Positions 14,630 to 25,380 of a stretch of DNA of 64,000 nucleotides are shown here, in pieces. The number at the start of each line of letters is the position of its first letter. Position 1 is the stretch's first letter. The DNA lies in contig JALBUN010000049.1 of the NCBI GenBank assembly GCA_025174535.1, positions 1,488,001-1,552,000 on the forward strand, in the 5' to 3' direction. The notes under the pieces are model-generated. The model did no database searches, was not told the DNA's origin, and saw only the letters and a program-made list of their open reading frames with translations. This stretch comes from Cantharellus purpuraceus. Taxonomy: Eukaryota; Basidiomycota; Agaricomycetes; Cantharellales; Hydnaceae. A program made the position numbers and the translations under genes.

Positions 14630-17600
14630 TCAGAAACCAGCTGCTTCGAGGCCCCTGCGGATATCTGCGTGGGCAACTTCCGCATGTTGCACCTCCTGGC
14701 TGCGCATCCAGAAGCTTCCCTCATCCTTGCCCGCAGCAATTCTGAGTTGACTTTCGATAAACTCCAAGACCTGTCAAGTATCACACGCGAACCACCACGT
14801 CAGCCACGTCGAGATGTCATCGCAATGACAGCGAAAAGCTAATGAGAACGTACCGGTGTATTTTCGGTGATCTTGTACTGATCCCGAACCTTTGGCTGAT
14901 GTCGCAAGATGGCATGCGCAATTTCACTCATCTTTTGACGCTTCACAAAACTGATGAGTTTAGGTGATGTGGGGGTAGTCGTCGAGTCCGTAGATTGTGT
15001 TTTCTGGAAATCGGGGAACGTCTCTGATACTTTGACCATGTCGGATAAGTAGATGCCTATGTAAATTGTATGGTGAGAGGACATTCGTGAAACCATGTGC
15101 AGAAAACAGCCGCATACCGATATAAGGCAAACACGCCCCCTCGACGGACGAGAAAATATTCCGATACGCCGCAAAGTTCCCGGTGGGCTCCGAGAGCTTC
15201 ACGAGGGGGTCGACGTGGGACGCCCTCCCAACATGTGCCCACGTGAGTTGCAACTTGGCAATGACTGGACTCGTCAACGCGGCAATGATCGCGCTCATCG
15301 ACGAAAAATTGTTCAACACTCGACATTTCTGAAAAACCACATCAACGCTCGCCCATGTTTGAAAATCATCTTCAGCACACACCTCTGCCACCTTGATCCA
15401 CAGATCTATCGTGTCCGCCCGCCTCCCCAATGCGTCGTTATTCAGAACACTCATCTTCACCCATGCAGCCAGTTTATCGCTCGTAGACACAAAGGCCCGG
15501 AGATTCCGAACATTATCGCCCTTTTGATTCGAACCCCAAGTGAGGCACTCGTGTGGCCGCACCTTCATGTACAAACGGGCTTCGTAGAGCGTGAGCTGAC
15601 GCGCAAGGTCACCGTGGTCAATCCTCAGCAGATCGTTCTTGATTCTCTTTGTCTGCCTGCGGATTGGCGCGGAGGAGGCGAGCGAAGGGATATTGATGTC
15701 TGAATGTCGCTAAAGTAGACACATGTTTGTTTAGCTCGACAATCTTTAGTTTAAAAGCCACAAGAACTTACCCGACGGTCAATGATCTGCAAAATGTTCT
15801 TCGCGCTTTGAGCATACGGCGTTGGTGTGACGATAAGAGTCAGGAAATCCCGCAATCGAGGGACAGTCTGGGGGTCATCTTCAACCATGCCATATTGTTC
15901 CACCCAGAGTGTAAATACATGAAGCACTCTGTATCATATCAGCCTCGGTATCATAGAGCACACCTAGAGATCCAAATGCTCACCTTGCTTGGGTAGGGCG
16001 AAACTTCTTTTCTATCCAGTCCTTAAATGATTCCTCGGAAAGAGCGATGGGAGCCTTCATTTCATATCGCTCTATCAAGAGATCTAGGGCTTTGTCGGCC
16101 GTTGTAAAACTGCGAAAAGTCGTAAGAAAAATATGTCGAAATGTCTTCTCATATTCCAACTCTGATAACAAGAAGTTAGGGCAAAAAGGTCAGACAATAT
16201 GTTACGGAACGCACTAAGTGGCTCGATGGTCAATCTCTCCACCAAGGCATCCAAGGTTCCCGCTTTCACAGATCCATCATGGTCCAAGTTGATCTCATTA
16301 CCCATATGATCGGGCTTGAGATACCATGGAAGTTGAGCTTGGTTTGCCTTGGCAATTTGGTAAGCCTGTGCGTCGTCGTCACCAGTGATCCGCCTGATCT
16401 TATCCCAGTTGCCGGGCACCTTCCGGGTATAGGGACTGCTATGCGGTGAAGCCAAGCTAATCTCACTTGGGCTCTCCATTAACATTGCTTGACTCTCGAC
16501 CAATGTCGGTAAATTCTTGACGGACCCTGGGCTATTCTTGATGGACCCTGGGCTGTTCGCGGCATCCCGCCGTCGCCGGCTTAAGCTCGACGTCGAGGAG
16601 GCCAACGAGACCGTGGACAACTCCGTGGACGACCCCAGCGAGCGGCTACGAGGGATACTAGAACCAGATGAATAGTTGGAGGAAGGGGTGGGAGTATGTG
16701 AGGATGAGGGAGTGGTGGAAACTGGAGTAGGAGGCGTGGGCTTGTTGACCATGAGCGGCGGATTGGTGTTGACTTTGAGCGGCGGCTGGGGTTGACGCCA
16801 ACTCATTTGCGACTGCGAGACCACGGTGGCCATGGTTGCCGAGGGTGCCGGGGCTGGGACTCTGGGCGGAATGGGCGTACGGGGCGTGCGAGGTGTGCGA
16901 GGAACATTAGGAGATGAAATGGCGCCGTTCCAGCGATCATTGAGGAATCCCGACAGATATGATTCTGGGGGAGGTGGATCCATAGGGAATTCAGAGCGAG
17001 TGAATCCTGGAGTCACATCGGTAGGAAATCCGAGTGGAGAGCGAAGATTAGAAATAGTTGTAACGAGTTGAACCTATCATGAGAGTAAGACCGCTGCAGC
17101 AGAATGAACTAGAGATAAAGACGCACGTCCTCATCGTCAAAATACTCCTGTTCTCTTGGAGGAGCGGGTTCATCATTTAACGTCAGATTTGCAACAGGCG
17201 CGCCATTGTACAGGGCTTCTGCTTCGAATTCGTACTTCCTCACGCCGTGGGGAATATCCATTAACCATTTCACCATATCTGGAGGAATAACTGTCACGAA
17301 TGCACTGGGTATCCAGCCTACATGGTCGCCCGACTGGGCTGCCCACCACCCGCTCGGCTCTCGTGCAATGATCTTGAGAATGTCATTCATTTGAAACGGC
17401 GTATGGTCAGGGTCATCCGATTGAAAATCGTACAGACAGAGTACGTGAAAGTGGGTGTCCTGGTCAGCGTCACGATCATAGTCCAATGGGGTCTCAGGCC
17501 GCACGTCGATGCTAGAACCCACAGACTCGTCCGTGTGCACATCAGAGACGGAGTAGATGCTAGCATTGACAAAGGTAGAAGATGCTGATGCAGAAGAGCC

Positions 17601-17732
17601 GTATGACTCAAGGGAAAGGTTGGAATGGTAGGAATCAATGGATGCGGGACGAAGCCTGGTGCGAGATGATGAGGATTCATCTGTGTTGAAGGTGGAATGC
17701 GTTGCCATTGCAGGGCGTTGAACTTCCAGCAT
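14630..17732 (-). CDS. Cdc25-type Ras guanine nucleotide exchange factor with SH3 domain
   Basis: Activates Ras by GDP/GTP exchange at the membrane; in fungi it acts upstream of cAMP or MAPK signalling. Domain order from the N terminus: a Ser-rich leader; an SH3 domain (LCLYDFQSDDPDHTPFQMND ... SGWWAAQSGDHVGWIPSAFV, near 17460-17260); a Pro/Ser-rich linker; a RasGEF_N module (AGTLDALVERLTIEPL, then YEKTFRHIFLTTFRSF, near 16240-15990); and the catalytic Cdc25 domain (CLTWGSNQKGDNVRNL, AAWVKMSVL, VFQKCRVLNNFSSMSAIIAA, KLSEPTGNFAAYRNI, near 15550-15150). A conserved tail (MSEIAHAILRHQPK; last exon ...ADIRRGLEAAGF-stop) ends at 14630. A second in-frame ATG lies at 17708. Exon edges in the middle are approximate. 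The order SH3, GEF_N, GEF matches Cdc25/Ste6 proteins. Confidence 0.9.
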
Positions 17733-20444
17733 AACTCGGATGATGGCGAAGCAAGAGGATGGTAAAGAGGGTACTAGAAGCTGGTGAGGTAAGAAGTAGT
17801 ACGTCGAGCAATGTTCGTTGAACCGACTTTCCGGTACCGATTACAAGTCGCTAATAGCGACCACGGGCGCATATTTTGGTGGCAATCACCTCCCACGCTA
17901 ATTATAAAAAGGGCACAACTGTATATGGTAAAATACACAGTCACATAACAGTACAGGTGGAGGTCACTGGAGACGACCACCGAACAACCAGCAGCCTTGG
18001 ATATGCAAATAAACACTTTCTACGCCCCAGCGAAGAAGAGGCCGGGGGACAACGTATACCGCCGGCAGCGACTGCGTAGTGCTGACTGCCACAACAAAGA
18101 CTGAGAGTATAATTGCATGGCGAATGAGCAGTTGCCTAATGGTTGGTGCCGATGAGCTCCCCAGAGCCCATGTCAGGATTGTGCATCCCCGACGATGAAA
18201 GGACATTGACACGGAACGCGCTCAGTGATGACAAGCGAAAATGAAACTTCTGAGAATGGGCAACTGCGCTGGAGTGGGTGTACTAATCTTTGCAGAAGAA
18301 GTTGAAGAGAAGTATCCATGATAGGGATGATGGGCTTGAAGCCGATCCTGATTAGTCACAAGGCCAGTCATCACCGCCGCGGGGTATCCCTGTCGCCACT
18401 AGGTCGCCACAGGTCGCCACACGCAGGGTGTACCTCGATGCTGCTCATCGTCTAACCACGAACTCATCATCCCTGCGCTCCCTGTCGACTGCACATCTCA
18501 AGACTTTCAGGGCTTTCCTAAAGGCAGACATTTTCGGGGGTCAACACTTGGGTCGCCGTAGCCAAACATGATTTCCTGCGCAAGGCGCCCGTAAAGATCT
18601 CGCTGCAGTGCTTGAAAAGACACGCTTGGACTGAACGAGATCACGACCTCTCTCTGGGAGTATACGTCCATCATGACAGTATGCTGGAATCCGAGTCGGT
18701 AGGCCACCAGGACGGCGCATCACCATTGTGGATCTCCATCACCTTATCTGCCACAAGGTACACAATCAATCTCGTTCAAAGCAAGCCAGAACACCTCTGG
18801 ACTTGCAATGTTTCTATAGTGCAACGTAAGATCTGTCGTCTTCGCATCAAGCTGTCACCCGCGGACTCTTTGGTTACATGTAGCGCGTTGCACTGTATTG
18901 CCACCCTAGTATAACTGACCCCAATTGTCCAATCTGTTACGATGTCGTGGATATTTACGTCAGCGAAGGTCATGCCCTTGACTTGCTCAGCTGCGCACCA
19001 GCTTACTCAGCAGGTCATGGCCTTTGCTTATGTCAGCACCCCTTCCACGAAGATCGACTGAAAGTAGGATCAGGGGATAGGGATGGACAGGAGACATAGG
19101 GACTAGGAGGTATGGGTAAAAATAATGGATAAACGGACAAGTCCCTATACTTATTCTGTTTTTCAATGAACATTTTAGCTAGAACCATACCTGGAGCTTC
19201 TCCAGGTTATTGAACTCATTATTGAACCAACTGTGCTTAATCTGACTTCCAGAAGATTGCTTTATTAAATCTACACTTTGGAGTTGCATTCCTTGTGAAT
19301 CCTTTGACTGAAACAACTTATTTCACGTCACATCTATCTGATTATTCAATCCCCTGGACCCTACGGCTCTCCAGAGGAATTTCAAATCTGCACAGTTGCG
19401 TACACCCACTATTCGAGCGTATACATCGAGCGCATACACTCAGTTTCCAAGCACATAGACCTCTACTTTACTTCGAATCAGCAAGGCAAACATACGAACA
19501 ATATTTCATAACACAATCTACTTAGTAATGATCTCTAGGTATCTCCACGGCTCTTGCTCTGCCATGGGCACTCTGTATGTTTCTTTGGCCCCATGCTTAG
19601 ATCACTTAATTGATGCTGATGGTATCAATATCAACCATGTTTGAAATTCATGACATATGGAAATGGAGCACGGCCACAATTACACGCTGCATTGCCATGA
19701 TTTCGGCATGAATGGCACAGGTCTTGTAAGGCATCCTCAGCCGCTCGTTTCCAACAATATATGTTGGTACAGACATGGACAGTGCATGACACTAGTGGAT
19801 CTACCATCATGATGTAGGTGAGCGTTCCCATAAATGCGAAGCAAGAAGCCGCACACCACAACCAATCGCGTGGCGCAGCTAACGCGGTGGCCGACTTCTT
19901 ACGGACTTGTTCGGTGGCTGCAAGTCCTCCGGCACGTTGCGCCCCTCAAGCTCATCCCGGTCCACGGAACACCCTATGGAACGCACGTAGAAACCCACGG
20001 ATGTGGGGGGTTGTACATTCAGGGCGAGCAATTGATATGATGATAATGTCGATGAGAACCGAGACTCTCGAGGATGTACATAAGAAGATAGTGGGTCTTA
20101 TCACTCTGACAACAAAAGGCGACAGATGGATCGTCGATGACGACGACCGTGTTCCTTCCCCCTTCATTGAAATGCAGGTTGCAGGACGTTCGCAGGGCAT
20201 ATACTGGCGGATGCTGTATCATGGCCAGGACGGATATGATATCTCAGGTACGGTCCAGCAGAGAACAAGCCCGTCCCCGTGAAGCCAAGAGTCCATAGCG
20301 TCTTTGGTGAGAAAATGGGTGAGCTTGTGGGGTCACATGGTCCGCCTGATGTTACGTTGCGCTTCAAATATTTGAGCGACGGACAGCGCGTAGCACAACT
20401 TATTACTGAATACCCATGCACTCGTCATCTGCACTACCTTCATA
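17733..20444. other. Gene-poor gap with unassigned short open frames
   Basis: A 2.7-kb stretch between the RasGEF promoter and the GRAM/VASt gene with no confident gene. It includes a short direct repeat of GGTCGCCAC around 18402-18420 and two candidate relics listed separately (about 18490-18973 minus and 19818-20464 plus). The rest shows no recognisable coding, repeat or RNA signal. Promoters of both flanking genes must lie here. Confidence 0.5.
18507..18973 (-). pseudogene. Possible unrecognised multi-exon gene or relic
   Basis: Three adjacent minus-strand open segments read as plausible protein. They are MTFADVNIHDIVTDWTIGVS (near 18973), a middle piece with TLHYRNIASPEVFWLALNEI and MEIHNGDAPSWWPTDSD, and a last piece SQREVVISFSPSVSFQALQ. 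The first two can be joined by a GT-AG intron ending near 18855. The later joins need an implausibly short intron or a frameshift. I recognise no family. It could be a decayed gene or chance coding bias. Confidence 0.2.
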
Positions 20445-20464
20445 ATGCCGTCTCTACTCTCTAA
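19818..20464 (+). CDS. Hypothetical ORF pair, possibly one small gene
   Basis: An open frame at 19818-20282 contains the hydrophilic, protein-like stretch TETLEDVHKKIVGLITLTTK and GDRWIVDDDDRVPSPFIEM. A second frame at 20279-20464 continues with PDVTLRFKYLSDGQRVAQLI. No standard intron joins them in phase. The first open frame lacks a clear ATG context; an internal ATG near 20047 is an alternative start. No domain is recognised. It sits just upstream of, and overlaps, the start of the GRAM/VASt gene, so it may instead be 5' leader sequence. Confidence 0.25.
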
Positions 20465-23299
20465 ATTCACAAAGCATCCTAACGGATCACATAGACCAGA
20501 CGACGATCATAATAGATTACAAGCGGGGGCTGGCCATCGCAGAGCGGCAACCAGCATCGCGCCCTCCCCGTCTTCTTCTTTACGGGGCCATAGCAATCCC
20601 CGCCTTGTCTTGACATCAGACTCAAATGAGTCTCTCGAGCGTCGCCCGCCGTCCCCGGGCAGCTTGCACCGCACCGACTCTCTCGCATTCGAAGACGCCG
20701 TTCCCACAATACAGCAACGTCGCAATCGCTCCCTGTATCCCGACGAGGATGACGGGCACGCGCGCAGAGTTTTTGCGGACCGCATGAAGGATGGAAATCG
20801 GCGAGCACTGTCCTTGGGCACACAGCCCGAGGCAGGGGAACTCGAACCCGACGATCTTACCCCCAACACCGCTCATCCAAGGCCCACCCGTGCGCTCCCA
20901 GAGGAGCCCCCTGCACGCTCCGAAACCAATTTGGCCCTCTTGGTCTCCCCCGCGGGGAGATCGTCGCAGATATCACTCACGCTGCCCCCGCCCTCCAGTT
21001 CGGTAGACAGCAATATGCCCATCGTCGACTCGCCGCCTCCATCTCAAGGCGTCTTCGCCTCACCCACCTCCGATGGAGATCACTCCCTCCTAACGGGGTC
21101 CCCGCCCTCTCATGATAAAGACAAAAAGGGCTGGCGCCGCCGAGACTCGGTTTCATCGCAAAAATCGGCAGCAAAGGCGAAAAGCAAAAAGATACACCCC
21201 TCAGGTGGCCTCGCCAGCGCAATCGCCGGCTCTGGTCTTGCACTCGCTAACCCCGCCATGCAGCGGGCTATAGTACCACCCATGCCTCCCCCCCCCGTTC
21301 CCCCAATTCCCCCCGTTCCCCGCTCACATCACACTACTTCTGAATCATCACATAGCCTGTCCGGGAGAAATCGCCATGCTACTTACGGAGGCTCTCGCGC
21401 GTCCAGTCTGAGTCTGCCCAATGGCCAAGATGATCACGAGTTCGTCCAAGGCTCTGGCTCGGACGAGAGCGAGGAGGACGACGATTCCTCTCCTGATGAA
21501 CTCGACCTCACGGAGGGGGCTGCTCCGATCACAGGCTTTGCAGTGGCGTCCAACAAGCGAACAGCCGATTTTCATGCACTCTTTACGACTGTCCCCGAAG
21601 GCGATTATCTTATTGATGATTATGGTTGTGCGTTACAACGTGAGATCCTCATCCAAGGACGACTGTACATTTCCGAGAACCACATCTGCTTCCATGCTAA
21701 TATCTTTGGATGGACGACAGATGTGTGTTTCTTCTCTCCCCTCCCTTATTGTCAACTGGCGTCAATCTGATGTCTTTGCATAGCTTGTCATTCCTATCGA
21801 GGAGATCACACACGTTGACAAACGCATGACCGCCTATGTTATTCCAAATGCTATTCAGATCTCCGCTCACTCTGGGAAATACACGTTCGCGAGTCTACTC
21901 AGCCGCGATACGACATACGACGTCATATATAATATCTGGCGATCTGTCCGTCCCGAAGTTTCTATACCCAACAGCCCGCACGGCTCGCTTGATGGCATCG
22001 GACACACGACCAGCGTCGGCAGCATTGTCGAGGGCATGCTGCCTTCCGTCTCGGAGACGCTGTGCGACGGCGCGAGCACACTGCACAAGAGTACCGTATG
22101 TGCGTGCGGCAAGGAGGGTATGCACTATACGGAGTCGGCGATGGAGACGATTGTCCCGGGAGAACCTGAGAAAATCTACAACTTGATGTTCGCGAGTGGG
22201 TTCATGAAGGAATTTATGCGGAATGAGGAGAAACTCATGGGTGTGTGGTGCTGCCGCGTTCTGGGTAGACAAGAACACCTGTTTGATGGCTCGTTGGCAC
22301 AGACATACAGATTTCGGACTGGGCGCCGATTTCAGAGGGCTCCAAGATGCTCACGCGGAACATGTCGTACATCAAGCCCCTCGCTGGGGGACTAGGTCCC
22401 AAGCAAACCAAGTGCGAGCTCAAGGACGATATGGTGTATCTGGATTATAACGACTACGTCACGATGCTCACCACCACCCGCACCCCCGATGTGCCGAGTG
22501 GGAACGTGTTCTCCGTCAAGACGCGCACATGTCTCATGTGGGCCGGCGCTGCCTCGACGCGGATTGTGGTGACGACACAGGTTGAGTGGACTGGCCGGAG
22601 CTTCATCAAAGGTGAATGAACATGCCCTCGTCATGAAACCCGAAGTGGTGATTAACACCTGAGACAGGGATCATTGAACGCTCGTGTATCGACGGCCAGA
22701 AGACATACCACAGCAATCTGGAGCGTGCCATGCGTGCCTACATTACGGATCACAAGACCGAGTTCATACCTAAAGGCGCTGATGGAAAGGTGGTCGCGGA
22801 AGCCGCAGCCGTCCTCGCAAGGCCCGCTAGCCCAAGCACCGGCGTCGTCTTGAGCTCAGAGGATATTCGCAAGGCCAAGGAGAAGGAGCGGTCGCAGCGC
22901 GGACTGCAGTGGGCCCTGGACACAGCGGAGGGAACTGCCAAGGTCGCGCAGCAGTCATTCTGTGGCGCCATTGAGCTCATCAAGGATACGTGGGAGAGCT
23001 CATCGACGACGGCTGTGTTGTGGTTCGTGGTGGTGGGGTTGGTGTTGAGTAATCTCTGGACGTACTTTCGCGCGGGACGGATAGAGGCGGCGGCGCGGCG
23101 GAGGTGGATGCCCGGCCGTGATGAGGATATCCAGATGGCTGTTGGCGAGAGTGTGAGAGATGCATTCAAGGCATTCGAGGAAGTGGTGCGAGGAGAGGGA
23201 AGGAGCACAGATCAAGAGGTAGCCGAGGTCAAACGAGCACTGGCGAGGGTTGATGCGCGGGTGAAGAAGGTGGAAGAGCAACTGGCGAGCTTGGATTAA
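20445..23299 (+). CDS. GRAM-VASt domain membrane-contact-site lipid transfer protein (LAM/Ysp-like)
   Basis: Relative of yeast Lam/Ltc proteins, which sit in the ER and move sterols at contact sites. A Ser/Pro-rich N terminus of about 370 residues is followed by a GRAM domain (TTVPEGDYLIDDYGCALQRE...LYISENHICFHANIFGW, near 21590-21720), which runs across an intron into LVIPIEEITHVDK. Then comes a VASt lipid-binding domain (ESAMETIVPGEPEKIYNLMF near 22135 to QVEWTGRSFIKGIIERSCI near 22680). One transmembrane helix lies near the C terminus (TTAVLWFVVVGLVLSNLWTYF, near 23010). A short coiled tail ends at 23299. The intron starting after ATG-G at about 22239 joins to ACATACAG and restores M-D-I-Q-I-S-D-W-A-P. 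The start ATG at 20445 reads MPSLLSKFTKH. No defect was seen. Confidence 0.88.
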
Positions 23300-23772
23300 C
23301 TTTCACAGTATTGTGATCGCGACTCTACATTCAATAGCAGGTGATTTCGTTTTCTCTCTTGGTAAAGGTGTTTCTCTGTATACTTTTATACGCATTTCTC
23401 TACCTTTCCAACTTTTCACTGGGAGACTGCGTTTTTATTCAAGTGTACTTATTTATCACAGTGAGCATTGTAATACATCACAAATTGACGACGAGAAATG
23501 CGACAGCCGATCAAGCCAATTGGTAGACACAAGGAGTACCGAACGCAGCACTGATTTGCAAATAATTTCTTTCGTGCAATTGCAAAAGTGCCCAGGTTTG
23601 GGCCCTGGAACGCGTAGGCGGTTGTCACGTCCTATGCGAAAGAAGAGGCAATACAGCCTCGAGTTCAGAGTGAGGCAATGTGTAGCTTACCCATGACCAA
23701 AGGCTTGGGCATAGTGGGCAGCGCCTGTCAGAAGAAACAAGGCGCTTTTCCAAGTGAGTTCCCCTCACTCCA
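23300..23772. other. Convergent intergenic spacer
   Basis: About 470 bp of AT-rich to mixed sequence between the converging GRAM/VASt and LTO1 genes. No gene or repeat was recognised. Confidence 0.55.
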
Positions 23773-24426
23773 TCAAAAGCTTATTTCCGGTGGGTTGGGT
23801 GGTGCAGGTTTGGAGTCGTCAAGCCTCCACACTTTCTTTTTGGGCTGGACGTCAGGGACGACGTCACTGGTGTCGTCAGCGCTGGATCCTGCGTCGTGGA
23901 GACGGGGCCTGACGCCAATCGTGGCACACAACGCCTTGTATCGCGCGCGGATCTTGCTGAGGAGTTCTGTGACGTCCAGCTGTGCGTCTTGTGAGCCGTC
24001 CTGGTCCTGCGCGGCTGCAGGGGGGTTCACCCGCGGAAACTGGGTCGTTAGATCCAGGAGATGGCGAGTGTGGATTTCTGTTCGACTAGCGGTACGGTCA
24101 GGCTGGGATAAAACAATACGGCTCGACAGGGCGCAAACCTCTTGTTGGCGTGCCCGGTGATATCGTTGGACGTGCACACGGCCTCCCATAATCTCGCAAA
24201 TCCCTCGTAGAACGCTATTTCTTCCCATAATTGATAGCCTTTTTCTCGGCCAAGCGCACGGCCTTCGATGAGTCCGTGAATGCGCCCATGCGCATGTCCA
24301 TCTGTATAACCTGCATCAAAGAAACTAGAATATATTTCAGAATGGAAACAGGGAGTATGGCTGGTGTAACCTTTGTTCTACGTAAAGGAGAGCTTCTAGG
24401 TCGAATTCTGACGAGGAAGAAGACAT
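23773..24426 (-). CDS. LTO1: LTO1/Yae1-family protein (iron-sulfur adaptor for ABCE1/Rli1 maturation)
   Basis: In yeast and human, LTO1 with YAE1 recruits the cytosolic iron-sulfur assembly machinery to the ribosome-recycling ATPase Rli1/ABCE1. The signature is the repeated G-x3-G Yae1 motif: DAGYTDGHAHGRIHGLIEGR then ALGREKGYQLWEEIAFYEGF. The start MSSSSSEFDLEALLYVEQSF at 24426 spans an intron of about 46 nt from 24370 whose acceptor (CTAG) gives Q-S-F-F-D-A-G. A second intron near 24143-24091 joins HANKS to RTEIHTRHLLDL. The total is about 184 residues, a normal size for the family. The C terminus reads PPEISF, ending I-S-F. This fits the [LIM]-[DES]-[WF] targeting tripeptide described for clients and adaptors of the CIA targeting complex. 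It is split over three exons and easily missed by single-frame ORF calling. Confidence 0.85.
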
Positions 24427-25380
24427 GCCCGCTGGAAAGGAATGTATGGGAGATGGCGGAGTCGGATATTCCCACGCCTCGGCAACCAATGGAAAATAAG
24501 ACTCACTTTGAGTGTGCTCTACTTTCTGACAAGGTTGCCAACCTCCAAGTGACCGCCGTGATAAAACCCTCCCTCATCACATCACACTCACGGGCCTTGG
24601 ACAGAGCAACCATTACACCTTGCAACGTTATGTCGGGTAGCAATTATCAATAACCCCTTTACTCGACAGTGAAATAACGTGGTCACGTTGGAGATAAGGC
24701 GGGTAGGTTTACATATAGCTTACATTAGTTTCTCGTGTCCCCACTCTGATTCTTCTGATTCAGCAGGCTTGCCATTGGCATGATGCCTCATACCATGCCT
24801 AGCTGATGGACGTTATGGGAGCTTGTCCTCGTCCTCGCTCACCACGACCTCACGATGACAGAAGAAATTCAAATTTCACCTGCCATCTCTGTGCTCTTTT
24901 TCGCCCCGCCATGTCTAATATTCAACGTCTCCAGGACAAATGAAATCGGTCGGTCTTTTCATAAGAATACAGCTCTTTTATCATTATTCAGACCTATACC
25001 TTTTGCAGTGTTCATTCAGGACCCAGCTGTCGTCGCGTATCCATGGACGTCTTTGTAGAACTATTTACCCTCTTCCGCCCAGCTCTCTCTAGCCGAACAC
25101 CATCATATCACCTCCCCGTTCAGATTTGCAAACATTGCCCATCTCCACTGAAGAGCTCCATCCTCCTATCCTCGGTTTTCTGGCCAGGAGAAGTGTCTGA
25201 TTCTACTCTTACGCACGCACCAATCGCTGTATCCATTGGGAACATACCATCTGGGGCAGGCTTCCTCTTGTGCCTCCCCAAGCCGCCGGGTGTCCTGTCC
25301 GTGCCCGCATTTCCATCAGCACACTGGCAACGCTGAGCTCCTCGGCTCGAGCTGCAGAGTCCACTCTCCCTTGCCAGACT
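24427..25380. other. Intergenic region upstream of LTO1
   Basis: About 950 bp that should contain the LTO1 promoter. Plus-strand open frames at 24855-25058 and 25043-25336 have no recognisable domain and no supported splice structure. The right end grades into the minisatellite. Confidence 0.4.
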
